The notes under the pieces: model-generated
Database searches by the model: none
Told to the model about the DNA's origin: nothing
The model's input: the letters and a program-made list of their open reading frames with translations, nothing else
DNA from: Effrenium voratum
Taxonomy: Eukaryota > Sar > Dinophyceae > Suessiales > Symbiodiniaceae
DNA length: 64,000 nucleotides
Reading direction: 5' to 3'
Assembly (NCBI GenBank): GCA_963377175.1
Contig: CAUJNA010000467.1
Location: 127,572-191,571 of the forward strand
Part shown: in pieces, positions 45,904 through 58,604 of the stretch
Numbering within the stretch: the first letter of the stretch is position 1
How the letters are laid out: the number at the start of each line of letters is the position of its first letter
Position numbers and translations under genes: made by a program

Positions 45904-46263
45904 CTGAGCAGACACCGTGTGTTTTTCGCGCATGTGTGGTCATGTGTGCGCGCTCACACTCACTCACACAGACTTTAGCCGGACTTGTGGTCTCCACGGG
46001 ACGGCGTGAGCAGTTCCTGTGGTACCCGGGGACTCACGCAGACTTGGGGAAGATGCTCGATGCACTCATGCCGACATGCGCAGGCAGAATCGAGAAATGC
46101 AGTGCAGATCAGCAACAATGTCAAGCAACAGAAAGCACAACACATCAAACAAGACAACAGGTCAAAGAACTGTTGGAGTGTAGGTACGGCTTTGGCAGGT
46201 CTCCCAAAGAGGTCTCCCAAAGATCTCTGCTGCCAGCTCCGGCTCTATTTCGCGCGCTTTAGC

Positions 46264-46376
46264 CCGAGAGGCTATGCGGCTCCACGTATCCCTCCAGCAC
46301 AAAGAGCGCCAGTGGCAGCATGGGGATCGCCAAGTCTGCCCCAAGGGAGAAGTCAGACACGTCCCCCAAACACAGC
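46264..46376 (-). CDS. Exon candidate, membrane helix
   Basis: Acceptor CGGCCCCAG, 113 nt, GC donor (CTCGG followed by GCTAAA, the TAA closing the frame just after). Reads LCLGDVSDFSLGADLAIPML, then PLALFVLEGYVEPHSLS. The centre is hydrophobic. No family recognised. Confidence 0.5.
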
Positions 46377-47639
46377 CTGGGGCCGAGAGCTTGGTTCCCC
46401 GATGGCCGGTATCCATTTCTTTGGAGGGAATGACACCAAATGAACCAGCCCTTACGTTTACTTCAAGGGAATGCCCTTCCGGTTCGGTCCACCTCCTTTT
46501 GACTCCTTGCTGAGAATCTGGCTTCCCTGAATCCAAAGATTAGGTTGCTCCGCCAATTAAAGAGAAACACTCCCATGGTCTCGCCTAGAGTCAAGTCCAC
46601 CCCGTGTTCTTAGGGTTTCACAATGAAACAAAGGGGTGCTCCAAAGATCTTGGGGTAAAAATGGGTCTCGAGCACAATGACCCAAATTCACGTTCTATCC
46701 CATTGGCATGGGTGTGTGAATCTCAATTAGAGAGCCTTTGGACATCATCAGGTGGGCATTCATCTTCACCAATCGCTTTTGAGGTTGTCGCCTGTGAGAA
46801 ACTCCAAAACTCATGCATTGCGATACAGGAACGGCTGTGAGCGCCTCTGGTCCTGCCAGGGTTTTTCGGTCAGTCGAATCCATTTGGCACCAAGCTACAC
46901 GCTCACCGTCCACACGCCCTACGGACGGTGATCCATTAACTCCCTAGGAGACTGTGGCAGTTGTGCTTGGGATAGCAACAGTTTGGTGTGTGTGTGTGTG
47001 TTCGCTCGACCCCTTGTGGGATTGAGGAGACATCGACAGGAACCCCTCCGAGTGAACGAGGGAAACAAGCAGCTTGCGATGGTTGGGAAACATGGAATTC
47101 TTGGAATTGTGTGATGGTTGAATGGACGTTGCCGTGTTCACTCTAGCTTCCCAACACATTCATATGAGCCATGCATCAGTGGTGTATCACTTGTTACCCC
47201 AAACGGATCCCCTGCCTCCCAAAACAGCAGTAAGCTTATGGTGGGATTTGCTTCGTCGGTTTTGCACATGATCTGATTGAGATGTAGGCACGAACAGGTG
47301 TAATCAAGAAGGAGTTCGGCGCAATCCTCTGTCGGGCCAAGCCGGGCTTCAACTCACTTCACTTCACTGGAGAGGCTCTTGGCGTGGGCTGGTTGCAAGG
47401 AACAGGTAATTAGCGTTTCACAGGAGACGATCAGGAACTGTCCAAGCCCCGCTCAACTACTCTTTTCAAAATCACTGATCCAGGTCCTTTCTATGGAGCT
47501 TCATGTTCACCGGATTAATCAACCTGAATTAGTAGGTGGTTCCACGCAACAGCGACGGATGCCCACTTAAATGTGACACCCCTCGGGCGCCTCATACGTG
47601 TCCATCAGACGAGCAACAGCCACGGCCAAATGGCCGCCC

Positions 47640-47700
47640 GCGCAAGCCGCATGCGCTGCGCATCCAGATCGCTGTACCTTACGAGTCCAGGACTGGGGGG
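47640..47700 (-). CDS. Exon candidate, frame uncertain
   Basis: GC-rich patch open in all three minus frames. The most membrane-like reading is SDLDAQRMRLARAAIWPWLL, ending at a GT donor (GTCTGA). Plus-strand frames are open too. Confidence 0.3.
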
Positions 47701-47864
47701 ACGCAATGCGAATTGCGATTTCCCATGCGTGGGAGGCATGGAGCAATTAAAACAACCCATGCGAGCCGTCAACGCTCCTTTCACCTGGAAATCCAAGCGC
47801 AAGGAAGCCAGTGCTAGATTCGAGCGCAGAGATGCGTGCACCCCAAAACAGGTCTCCCTTCAGT

Positions 47865-47975
47865 TTGCTGGTGCTCAGAAGGGAATAAGAGAATGATTCT
47901 TATAAACCATCCCTTGTGGTTTCCTTTAAGGGGACCCCTGCGTTGATTCCCAGATTCCCTACTGAGCACCAGCAA
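47865..47975. mobile_element. 111-bp inverted-repeat element, 22-bp ends
   Basis: TTGCTGGTGCTCAGAAGGGA (47865-) and TCCCTACTGAGCACCAGCAA (-47975) are inverted repeats; 21 of 22 end positions match. The interior CCCTTGTGGTTTCCTTTAAG is the same core as in the GGGATTCCC copies. Non-coding. Related ends occur at 16631 and 18431, and fragments at 52496 and 53510. Confidence 0.9.
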
Positions 47976-48329
47976 GTCAGTAGAGATTCTGATGTCACAT
48001 GTTCGCTTGGGAATTCATATCCTCCTTGGAGTAGTTATGGCCAGTATATCAATCCAAGGTTCACATTACAGTGGTTTGCCGGAGTCCGTGGCAAATGGTT
48101 GAGATTGCCATCCCAAATCAAGATTCGCCGTGCCCCCATAGCACCTTTTACACTTCTTTCAGGATGATTATAAGCCGGGGGGTGGCAGAGCAGGCGTTGA
48201 CACGCCTCAAGGATGTTCATCATGCGCTCGCTGTGCCCCTAAAGCTCGCCTGAAGCTCCCCAGAAAAAAAAGAAGAAGTGGAAAAAAAAAAGAAGCTCAA
48301 ACAAAAAAACAAAAAAAAAGAAGAAAGAC

Positions 48330-48449
48330 GAGGAGCCCAGTGGCAGCCAGCGCCATGAGCGCCACGCCCGCGCCGCACTTCCGAGAAGCCGACGCGCACC
48401 GCGCGTTGAGCAAGGCCGCGGAGGTGGCGATCTGCGCAAAGGTCAGCTC
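48330..48449 (-). CDS. Exon candidate, membrane helices
   Basis: Acceptor CGCCTCAG, exactly 40 codons in phase 0, GT donor (CTCCTC followed by GTCTTT). Reads ELTFAQIATSAALLNARCAS, then ASRKCGAGVALMALAATGLL. GC-rich with two hydrophobic stretches. A plus-strand frame (READAHRALSKAAEVAICAK followed by GTCAGC) is a serious rival on the same bases. Confidence 0.5.
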
Positions 48450-49824
48450 CTGAGGCGAAACCATCGAGCGCTAGGGGTTTCGACTTAGCTGGTGTCCAGT
48501 ACCTGGAGGTTAGTTCAGGGGTGCCTAGTTCAGGTTGAGTTCAGGTTTAGTTGAGTCAGAATGATCTAGAGCAAGTGTAACATTGCATTGAAAAAGGCGG
48601 TATAGGTACCCCTGAATAGTGAGTAGGAATCAGTCACAAACGACCAAGTCATGCCTAAGTTACTCATTTTCTCTGTGGCCATAATGTGTTTCCCAATGTA
48701 AATGCTAGTCTCAGAAAGTCATGCCTAAGACATGTCTTAGCAACCTGTCCTCTAGCCTATCCAATACGTACAAAATCACACATATACGTACAAAATCACA
48801 CATATTTTTAGGAAAAGGGTGGGCCACAGGGTCTATGTGCTAAGTTTGACAACACAGCACGTGGCGATTCCAGGAATCATCTCCCAGATATATTCTAGAC
48901 TGCTCAAAATGGAGGGTTGGCGAATCCTAATCCATAATCCCTATAGGGAAGCCACTACAAAGGGGATCAAATCCTTGCGCAACCGAAGGTAAGGATCTTG
49001 CTGATAACCCAGATATCCACATATCCCCGCTTGAGCCTCGACTCAAGAACCATCTGGAGCACCTCTACCTCGTTAGTTGGCATAACGATAGCTTAGCATG
49101 GGAACCATTTTAAGGAAATAATGCAACTATATCCGTTGTGATGCGTGCTGAAATTCGCTGATACACCCACAGCTGTTTAGAGTTAAGTCCCGCAAACTGC
49201 ATACGGCCGGTTCTCCTGATTTCAAGCATGCTCTTGTCCCTTGTTCCCTGACAGTTTCCGCACGAAAGAAGCGTCTCACAACTCAGTTGCCCAAAGGTTT
49301 CCAGAAGTAAAAGGCTCGCCTTTTGGGGCCATGACCAAACATTGATCCCTACAGGCTTTACTCCGGTGCTCGTTTTCTCGAGGCTCCGTACTTTCCTTGG
49401 TTGGTTGTTCAAGGCAAACCGAAAGGAACACCAGCTTCCATTTGCTTCTCGCCCCCTGGAACAAATGAGAAAATATGTCCAGTATATAGTGATAGATTCC
49501 CTTTAAAGCCAACAAGGGAAAATAACAATCATTCATTTCAGCAAATGGAAGCCACCGTTTTGGGATTCCAACACTCATACCCACAGCGCAACAAGCTTCG
49601 ACTCTGATGAGCACCTACCTCTTGCAATAGTACAATTCTCAGATCCACCGCTTGGTCTGAACGAACCAACGTCAGTCTTGACCTAAACTTCCCCTGGCCT
49701 CAGAAATTGGGCGATTCGCTCACAACACGAATGCGTCTTTTTTGGGGGTACCCTTTTTTGGGTTGCTTTGAAGGGGAACCAAGCGCAAACAGAGGCCCAT
49801 TTGAGGGCTTCCCAATTCAGAGAC
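48450..49824. other. Non-coding stretch
   Basis: No supported exon. Contains a direct duplication of ATACGTACAAAATCACACATA at about 48766 and 48784 and scattered short repeats. Frames at 49110-49614 are short and featureless. Confidence 0.5.
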
Positions 49825-49954
49825 AAGCCCGTAGCATTCGCTGTGAGTCGTCGTTCACCCAGTCAGGGACGCCGTTCAGCCACGCGCAGCAGGCCGCTGC
49901 CACAGCAACGGCTGCGGCTTTCTTGGAAAGGCTCGCCTGGGCCAAAGCGACGTT
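49825..49954 (-). CDS. Exon candidate, membrane helix
   Basis: Acceptor ACCATGCAG, 43 codons plus one base, GT donor (GTCTCT). Reads NVALAQASLSKKAAAVAVAA, then ACCAWLNGVPDWVNDDSQ. An Ala-rich helix followed by a polar loop. A plus-strand frame over the same bases (HAQQAAATATAAAFLERLAW) is also plausible. Confidence 0.5.
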
Positions 49955-50924
49955 CTGCATGGTGATTTGGGCGTGTGTGTTTTCTGAGTTGGTGCCCCTT
50001 TTAGGTGCTTTGAAAGGGAAACCAAGAGGAAAACCGAAGCCATTTTAGGTGGTCCGATTCCTAAAGCACGACACACTCATTGTATTCTCTAGAAACCTGG
50101 ACAACCAGGCAGTTCCACAGGAAACAGCTCGAATTTGAACGCCTGGCCAATTTCCAGCGGAAAAGCCTGGAGCTGGCTATGATATTCATTGAACTCATAA
50201 ACCACCTTATAGAACTCCGTGTATCCCCTTAGCTCCCCCGTAGAAGGCAAATTTGGAAACCCCAGCTTTGCAGCTGCTGCCTTCCAATCACCAAGTCACA
50301 GCGGAAGTTTCGTCACCCGATTTGATATGTGTTATTGTCTTTAATGGCCTTCATGTTGTGGTTGGCCGGGAATCATAGAGTATGTGAAAACATGCGTTCT
50401 GCCAGTGCCTACGTTGAGCGGGGCCAGAAGGACACCAGCAAGCCAGAGATGCTAAAACCTTATACTAACTTGAGCTCCAAAAGTTGCAGGATTGTGCCTT
50501 TGGAATGCATGTCAGCCACCGCAAACCGGCGTGCAACCTCCAAGGATTCAACTCAAAGCAGGCAAGCACCCACCGAAGGCTCCACGGAATCCGTCCAAGA
50601 CGGCGAATCTCTAACTCTGACGAAGTTTTCTTAGGGCTGCGTAGATTTTTCCGTTTCTGGTCCTCTCCGCCCGGACCAAACTCGACTTCAGCTGTCGTCC
50701 AAGTCACGTGTCCTAGAAAACAATATTGGAGGAGGAACAAGGGGACCTCTTGATACTTTATATGCTGCTTCACTGCGGGATAGCGGGATAGATTGCACTG
50801 CGCGAATGCCCTACACCGGAGTAAATGCGTTCACCCAAGTTTCGATAAGTTCAATGTGCTGGACTGGGAGCAACCAACACCAAAAACAAGTTCATCTTGG
50901 TTCTTTCTGAGACACTGGCCTCGC

Positions 50925-51018
50925 CCTTTTTCGCGCCCGAACCCCGCCAGCAGCAGCAGCGGCAGCGAGCAGAAGAGGACTTGCAGCTCCGAGCGCAGGC
51001 GTTGGAGGTGCCGGCAAT
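50925..51018 (-). CDS. Exon candidate, membrane helix
   Basis: Acceptor AGTTTGCCAG, 94 nt, GC donor (AAAAAGG followed by GCGAGG). Reads CRHLQRLRSELQVLFCSLPL, then LLLAGFGREK, a helix leading into a Leu-rich membrane segment. The plus-strand reading of the same bases (RQQQQRQRAEEDLQLRAQAL) is a coiled coil and is the main alternative. Confidence 0.45.
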
Positions 51019-51556
51019 CTGGCAAACTCAAAGCGAGGGCGGTTCACAGCCCAAAAGGTGCTCATCAAACGAAATAAGGGAACACCAAATAGGCAAAACT
51101 TGAATATTTGGAACCAAACGACAAAATTTGGACCAAGATTGGAAAACAAATAAGTCAAAAAGGTCGGAAGTGGACAACTGCATCTTTTGAAAAGCAACAC
51201 TGGACAGGTCTGAATTGGACAACTCTTGTTTTAGAAAGGGGAACCATGGTCAAGCCACTACCGAGTAACGGCTAGGCTTGCTGTTGGCCCCCTTGCATTC
51301 AAACGATTCAACCCGTTCTCCCGGCCCGCAGAGGACCAAAAGGAAAGCAAACTTGCCATTATCAAACCCGCCATCATCACATCCTCACATTGTGGTTCCC
51401 ATACGAAGCCTCCCCGTGCCCCGTGGATTATCAGGCGTTTCAACAAGTAACGTAACCCTTCGATCCATGTTCCATTTGTCTTCTTAAGGGTTCGCTTGCT
51501 TACCTATATGTATGTAGGTAACTGCAATCACTGGGGTGGTTTTCCAAAATCCTTAC

Positions 51557-51615
51557 CGAAGCGGGCTCTGGGGAGAATGCTGCTTCCGCCCGCTGGCGTA
51601 TATTTTCATCGTGGG
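51557..51615 (-). CDS. Exon candidate
   Basis: Acceptor CTCGTTTCAG and donor GTAAGG, both near consensus, enclose 59 nt. Readings include PTMKIYASGRKQHSPQSPL and AHDENIRQRAEAAFSPEPAS; the frame is undetermined. Confidence 0.4.
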
Positions 51616-53648
51616 CTGAAACGAGGAGTCACCCAGAGACATTGTGTCGATAGAGAAGTAGCAGACCTAAGAACGCACACCTAAGAGAGAAGGGCAAGAT
51701 GTCACCTGCGCCAGGTTTCCGGAAAACAAACCTGTCATTGCAACCAAGTACACGATTTTTTTCCACGATATTCGCCGAACCCAACCCAAAAACCACGTAT
51801 TTCCTGTAGCTGGCATCTCGGAACCTGGCAAACTCGAGTACATGACCAGAACCAGCCGCACCAAAAAAATCACCCGAAAGTCCTGAAAAGGTACCAGCAA
51901 CCACTTGGGAAGGCAAGCCGAAGCTGGGACGAACATATGCGTCAAGACTGAGGGGACTTTTCTTCGGCGGTTTTTATAGGAGGACCTAAGACAACCCATC
52001 TGAGGTCCAGGTTCAAACGCTGGCGTGGTGTTAGAAGCCATATTTGTCGCTTTATGTGACTGTCCGCAAACAGGGAACCTAGCTTCGAATGATCTTCAAC
52101 AGGGAAGGGAAATCACAAGGACATCGGCAATTTTGAGGGGTCCAACTAAATATGAGACACACTCATGTCTAGCTTCCTGCACAGTGTGGCCACCGAACAA
52201 GAATGGCCCCTCACTTTCTTGACACGCAAGCAGCTTTCAAGACTTCACAACTCTTGGTATGGTAGCATACAACTTTGTGTTCTGCAGCCCCCTGCTAAAA
52301 CTCAGCAAAACCCAACAAAGAAGGAAAAACATAAAAACAATGGCGTGCCAAGCACAGGAAAGAAGATGCAACTCCGATATCGCTAGATCCGCAGCTCTGG
52401 AACTCTCCATTCGGCGTTTTTGTTTCTCTTTCTCAGAACCCTCTCGCAGGCTCCGAGAGGCTCAGTTCGGACATGGTGACATCCTTCCTCGCACTACTTG
52501 GTGCTCAGGGAATGAGAAATGTTTTCCTAGGGTTCCCATGTCTTCTGCCAACGTGCATAATGACCCAAGAAACAACCTGTTTCCTGTGGTTTCCTTTCTT
52601 CGGGACTTTGGGGGGGAGTCCTTTGGCTGACCCCTTACACCGGTCTCGGACATTCTTCTTGCCAGGAACCCTGGCCACAGATTCTTCGTCAGACATGGAA
52701 CCCCGAGACAAAGACTCCTGGAGCTTTCCGAAAAAAGCAGAACACCCCTTTTCAGTTCATTCCCAGAACCTGGACTCGTCATTCCGTACTCACGCCAGCG
52801 CCGGAGCCATCTGCACTTTTTATCAAGGGAGACCCAAACCTGAGGGCACCCCAATTCACGTGGAACCCTTCGATGTTTCGTTTCGGGGGGGTGCTGGTTT
52901 GGACCATTTCCTGTTAGGGACCGGGTCCCTTTCAGGTTCCACGTGAAATTGCTGGGAGGGCATCACCTCGTTTTACCCCCGCTCGCCATGAGGGAAAATG
53001 TTTGAAAATGGGTGGCTCCGTTGGTTTTTTGAGGGTGCCCCTTCTTTTTGGGGTTGGTTTAAAGGGACGCCAAAAGGAAAACACTGAATGTAAACAACAA
53101 GAAAACATTTTTTTTTGGGGGGTGCCCTTGAAAAAGACAGGCCCACATCTTGCTGGTTCTCCGAATCCAATCCAAAATCCAGCCTCGGCCATGCAAGAGG
53201 ATCTCAAGCCTTGCGGCGTGTTTTCCCCGGGACAAGCTCAAGCGCCCAAGGGCTTTTCATAGGCTTCTGGATTGACACGCCACCCACGTTGTTTGGTATT
53301 ATTCTTGTTGTTTTCTAATTCTGTTCAAAAAACAACGGGAACGGAAAGCAATGCTTGAGATAAGCCGCTAGGAGCTCCTGTCCCAAGTAAAATATATGTC
53401 CAACGGGTTTATTCGGGTGGCCTCTGATTCGTGAACATCGGCTTCCTTGACTGGGACGGAATGGAAACCAATTCGGATGGTGTATCTCGGGGTCATTCCG
53501 TTTCCGTTTCTCATTCCCTTTAGCACCAGCGAGCAACACCCCTTTCAAAATAGGTATGCCTGGATTCTTCAAACGACATGCTGTTTTCCCGAACAGGGGC
53601 AAGAGTGTTGACACGTGCAACGGCAAATTGTCTACCCTTTGAACTCAC

Positions 53649-53720
53649 CCATCACATGGGCTGAAGCTGTTGGCCCCACCGAGCGGCGGCCGAGCACCCG
53701 ATGCCCAGCGAGCGCCTCCC
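53649..53720 (-). CDS. Exon candidate
   Basis: Acceptor CGGAGGTCAG and donor GTGAGT, 72 nt. The frame without stops is EALAGHRVLGRRSVGPTASA, then HVM. Good signals, unknown protein. Confidence 0.42.
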
Positions 53721-55281
53721 CTGACCTCCGGAAGGTGTCCCGTGCCCATTGGGGTCAGAGTCAACACCCGGGTATGGTCCATCCCCATGCGAAGCTCCGA
53801 CGTTTGTGTAAGGCCCCTCCCATTAAAGGCCCAAGGCAACAAGCAGCCGTGCTACACGAACCTCACTTGAGTCATCAAAACCCGGTATTAACATGGCCGA
53901 TCCCCAGAAACATGCGAAAAATTACCCAGGCGAAGGCACTAACCTTCATCAATCCCCAGGTTTTGAGGCCGTGGCTCATTTGGGAAGACCAAACCCAATT
54001 ATCTGACTGAGTCAAAATGGGTCAAGGGTCCAAAAGGCACACATAAGAGCACCTCCCCTGACATACTCCTACTATGAAAGGCCTTTTGGCTTGGTCAAGG
54101 GTCCAAAAGGCAGCATACTCCCACTATTCAAGCCCCCCCCGCTTGGGAAGATCGAACCCAGTTGTCTGACGCCAAAATCGGATCCAACGGCCAGGGAGCC
54201 AGGGCTCCTCCACCTCATGGAAGCACCTGGACCAGGTCTGGTACCACGCGCCCTGGGAGAAGACGTTCACCGTAAGCCTAACGGCTGAAAAGGCCAATGG
54301 CAATGGTCAGAACATGTGTGGCAAAAAATGGAGGGATGATTGTTTGGTTGTTTGTTTGTTTGCTTGCTTGTCGGGGTGGGAATTTGGAGGCGTTTGTGTT
54401 CTGGCCTACTCCAACTCCTGACACCTGTCTCCTGACTCTTACTCTTCTTTGGATGATTCATGGGGTATGAATAAGGTTAATTGTACTGGGTCAATCCTGG
54501 GATGTTTGTTTGTGAGGGATTTGGAGGGGTTCGCAGTTTTGACTGCAATTCACAAGCGGGAAACCGGAAACACCAAGTAAGGTCCCTTTGTGGGTTTTCA
54601 TTCCTAACCCACCCACCCCCGCTCAAAGAAAAGCGCGAGCTCGTCATGATTTGATTGTAAATCCTTTCGTCGGGGGAACCTAGTCACCTAGTCACCGAGA
54701 AAAAGGTTTGACCAGGACCATTAGATTCACCGAAAACGCACAAGGCTACAAACTCACATTTGATCAGGACCAACGCGCTAAGGAGAGACATGAGGGCCCC
54801 TCCTCGCCCCCCTTGGCCCACATCTGGGGTTGCTGGGGTACACAAACAACAATAGTTCCAGACTCTGTTCCATAGTCGACAAACTTAAACCAGTCTTGGC
54901 GGAGACCCAAACCCCAATCAGCGGTTCGGACAAAACGATTGGGTGAATATAACTATCACTGTATTTGTCGTTTAGGAGTTTCATCATCTAAAGCTCGGGT
55001 CAACCAAGGCCATTCTTTTCAGGGCTTGCCTTTTCCACTGACATGAACCGCATCCCTCGAAAAGCGTTTCTACCATGGGGGCTGTTTTCTTCCACAAGCG
55101 GCGGAAAAGGCCAGCATATACATTTGTGATTGTCTTTTTACTTGACCTTTCATCTTAAAAATCAGGTCAAGCAACAAAAAGGCAACAAATCCATGATTGT
55201 CGTTTTATTCATCTGAAACTGGGGTCAACCCTAAAATGGCCATCCTTTGAATGGGAATCGGTTGAACCCTTCCAGGGTCAC

Positions 55282-55394
55282 CCGCCGCCCGCTCCGGATC
55301 GATCCGCCGGATCGATCTGCCTGGCGGCCTGGCGCGTGGCGAGGCAGCAGGCGGCGAAGGCGAAGGCCAGCTGCAGCACACGCAGCGCCGCGGC
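55282..55394 (-). CDS. Exon candidate, membrane helix
   Basis: Acceptor CTTTCGTAG, 113 nt, GT donor (GCGG followed by GTGACC). Reads AAALRVLQLAFAFAACCLAT, then RQAARQIDPADRSGAGG: a transmembrane-like helix followed by a polar tail. Very GC-rich codons, in contrast with the repeat-derived sequence on both sides. Confidence 0.55.
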
Positions 55395-55429
55395 CTACGA
55401 AAGTTGCTGCGAAATGCGTATATAGGGTG

Positions 55430-56400
55430 TGGGGTGGAATGCACCGGTTTTGGGGATTCCCGAATAAAGGAAACCACAAGTCGGATCATTTATAGGGAAG
55501 GGGATTCCCTGAAAGGAAACCACAAGTTGGATGATTTATATAGGGGTCATAGGAAACCACAAGTCGAAAGTTGCTGCTGCGACAAGTAGCTCAGATGCTT
55601 AGTGTGGCCAAAAGAACTGCCCGAGGTCACAAGTTTCTTATCGATTGCGAGACTCAGATGCTCAGTGGATCTCCGTGAGAAAAAAGAATTCGGCATCCAA
55701 CTGTGTTGGCCATGGGAAGAAAAAAAAAACACGAAAATCCGCATCCTCTTTTGGTTGGTTGAGTTTAAAGGGGAACCCTTCCCCCAAAGAAATGGACAAA
55801 AGGGCGCCACTTTGCAACAGGGGTAGGGAATGTGGTTGAATGAACCCGTTTTGGGGATTCCCGAATAAAGGAAACCACAAGTCGGATCATTTATAGGGGT
55901 CATAGGAAACCACAAGTCGAAACTTGCTGGTGCGATAAGTAGCTCAGATAGTGGCCATGGCTGGTTCAGGCAAGTCAGATGGTAGCCTCGGATGCTCAGT
56001 GGATCTCCATGGTGTTCCCCTTGTTGATTGGGAATTTGGGGGGCCCCGACACCCACCCTATTAGGATGGGCTCTACTTACATCCGTCTAAATGTTCCAAG
56101 CTCCAGCTTTGACTTGCTGCGAAATGGGTAGGGAATGTGGTTGAATGGAAGGGGATTCCTTAAAATGAAACCACAAGTTGGATGATTTATATAGGGGTCA
56201 TAGGAAACCACAAATCGAAAGTTGCAGCTGCGACAAGTAGCTCAGTGGCCAAAAGAACTGCCTGAGGTCACAAGTGTCTTCCAAATAAATGGAAAGAAGG
56301 GCGCCAAAATCGGCAACAGAGGTGGGGAATGTGGTTGAACGAACCGGTTTTGGGGATTCCTAAATGAAGGAAATTACCAGTTGGACTATGCATACGGGTC
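55430..56400. repeat. Cluster of four copies of a dispersed element
   Basis: Copies start near 55433, 55825, 56128 and 56320. The shared text is GGGAATGTGGTTGAATGAAC ... GGTTTTGGGGATTCCCGAAT, AAAGGAAACCACAAGTCGGA, TTTATAGGGGTCATAGGAAA and GTTGCTGCTGCGACAAGTAG. Copies differ by small deletions. The core is shared with the inverted-repeat elements at 31015 and 47865. Confidence 0.85.
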
Positions 56401-58317
56401 ACTCCATGAGCACCACCAAGAAGGGTGGAATGAACGTGCGCGGGGGACCCCCCATACATTGGCCACCGCAACGCACATAGGTGGCAAAAATGAAGGGAAG
56501 GGCAACCTCGGCTGGGAAATGGGTGGAATGAACGGGGCCACCGGAAAAAAAAAAGGTGGAACACAGGAAGGGAAGGGCATCCCAAAATTGGCGAACCCCT
56601 CCGACTTGGGATTTCGAAGGGTTTTGAACAGACTCAAAGTTCAAGCTTGGTTGCTGCAACGACCCCTCTCCAAAAAGTGAATAACTTTTTGTGGCTATGG
56701 ACAATCCGAGCTGTTTCAACCAAACAATCCAACCAAGTACCCAGAAAGAAATGCTGTGTTTTGGGTGGTTGATTTTTTTAGGTCCACGCGACTGCAGTTT
56801 CCAAATATCGATTTGCTGAGGTTCCCCTGTTCTTGGTAGGCTTCTTAGTTCTCGAGTTTACTTATCACTTGGAACATTTGGGGAGGCTAGGGATTCCCAA
56901 AGATTTAGACTCATTTTTGAGAGTGGATTGAAAGGTAAACCCGTTTCCATAATTTGACACATATGCAAGTGCCTTTGGGGGGTCAAGCCTCTGATTGTTG
57001 TTGGAATGCTTCTGCGTTTGAATCCGTTTGTCTAGGACTGATCACGTATTCTGGAGGGGGCTAACATAGCAGGCCTCTAGCGGCTGAATACTTTCTCATT
57101 ATCTGTCAACCATCGTTCTTTTCAAACACCAGGCGGGTTCCCTCGTTGTTGGGTCATTTTCTGAAAAGACGGATCTGTGGAAAGAATGGGACAGCTACCC
57201 CTGGATCAATGGATGCCTTTTACAAGTTGGGGAAGGACGGGTTCCAAATGGGCTGTGGCAAATGGGTCGGTGTTACGTGTTGCTCTTGTGAAGGCTTCGC
57301 CTTGGTTGGCGGTTTGGTTTGAAGGTGCAGCCCAAGACGAGGAATCTGGACAATGGGTAGAAGTATATCTCAGAGGTCCGCTTTTTGGTTGAACAAGGCA
57401 AAACAAAGGGAAACTACGCATGTTGAGGGTTCAACAGTATCCCTCAAATCTCCGTACTCAGGGGGCGTACCTGGACCCTTTAAAACCTCGAACGGCCTGT
57501 CCTCAGAAGGTGCGTGCTCTAGATTGGATCCATCGTCTGCTATCAGGAACCCAAGGAATTGTACACGGGCCCGGAATCGCTCTTAAAGTACCCCCAGCTG
57601 AAAGCGCTCTCGATGAAGCAGGCAGCTTCATACAGATCTCCACCGGCCATACAATGCCCATCCCCAACTGAGGCCTACTTCCGGAGAAGTATAATTCAAA
57701 ATGGTCCAAACCACCCCCCGAACGTCAGGTTCCCCGTTTTATTGGGAGGGTAACTTTTCGGCCCGGAACAACCGGCCCGTCCATCGACCAAATAGCCACA
57801 AGACGTGGTCTTGTGTTTGGGGTGCTCTGCCAAAGTTTGCCACACGTTTGTTGCTAGGATGAGGATGACTTAGCTGCCCTTACGCTTTATCTCTGAATGG
57901 GTGAACCCAAAATGGACTAGGCAGGACTGTCTTTGTTTAAGGAAACTCTTTTCAGGGTTTGAACAAGGGGAAAACACCTTTCTTGCAACCCCTATCCTAA
58001 GTCACACCTGTTTCTCTTGGACTTGCTTCACGACAACACCGAAAGGCGTCTCGGTGGCCACAAATGCATACTTGTAGCTACTAAGTCGTGACCGCCTCCG
58101 AAACCCTGATCAAAAATAAAGGCAGTGTTGGGCAAAAACTGTGTAAAAGCAACCAACCCCTGGTCCAATTCTTTCAACGGAAAACCAAAGAAGGTTTTGT
58201 AAACAGTTTGGCGGACTAAACATGGTTTTGAAGGCTTGAAACACCCCGTGCTGCCCGTCCCTTTTCTTGGCCCAAATCTGGGGCACACACAAACACTTTT
58301 AGCAGGGGGTTAGGATT
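56401..58317. other. Non-coding or unresolved stretch
   Basis: Plus-strand frames at 57177-57392 (KWAVANGSVLRVALVKASPW) and 57420-57671 are open and mildly protein-like but have no convincing splice context or family motif. Nothing else stands out. Confidence 0.4.
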
Positions 58318-58404
58318 ATAGGCTGGTTTAGGGTTGGTTTGGGGGGGTTGGCTTAGGGCTGCTTTAAGGTTGTTGGGTTTAGGGTATGGTTGGTTTAGGG
58401 TCGG
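58318..58404. repeat. Degenerate TTTAGGG-like tract
   Basis: Interrupted GGTTTAGGGTTGGTTTGGG, GGCTTAGGGCTGC and GGGTTTAGGGTATGG runs resemble telomere-type TTTAGGG repeats mixed with GGTTGG. Confidence 0.55.
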
Positions 58405-58421
58405 GTAATCAAACCTGAGAC

Positions 58422-58503
58422 CTTGGTGTCGATCGATGAGATCGGCCTGGCAGGCTTGGCCCAAACTCCGACAGCTCGCCAGGCGCAGCAGCTGAAGCGC
58501 CAA
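58422..58503 (-). CDS. Exon candidate, helical
   Basis: Acceptor CCAGGCTCAG, 27 codons plus one base, GT donor (CAAG followed by GTCTCA). Reads LALQLLRLASCRSLGQACQA, then DLIDRHQ. The opposite strand also gives a reasonable frame (TARQAQQLKRQLSLALK). Confidence 0.42.
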
Positions 58504-58559
58504 CTGAGCCTGGCGCTTAAGACATCGAGGGCATCTTAGCCTCGGGTGACCCCGGGCTT

Positions 58560-58604
58560 TGGTTTACCCCGCTTCTTGGGTTTACCCCGCTTCTTGGGTT
58601 TTCA
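58560..58604. repeat. Tandem repeat TTTACCCCGCTTCTTGGG
   Basis: Two head-to-tail copies of GGTTTACCCCGCTTCTTGG. Confidence 0.85.

Noticed and set aside
52473..52946. 157-codon plus-strand frame
   Set aside because: Starts in a decayed inverted-repeat element, changes character along its length and shows no motif.
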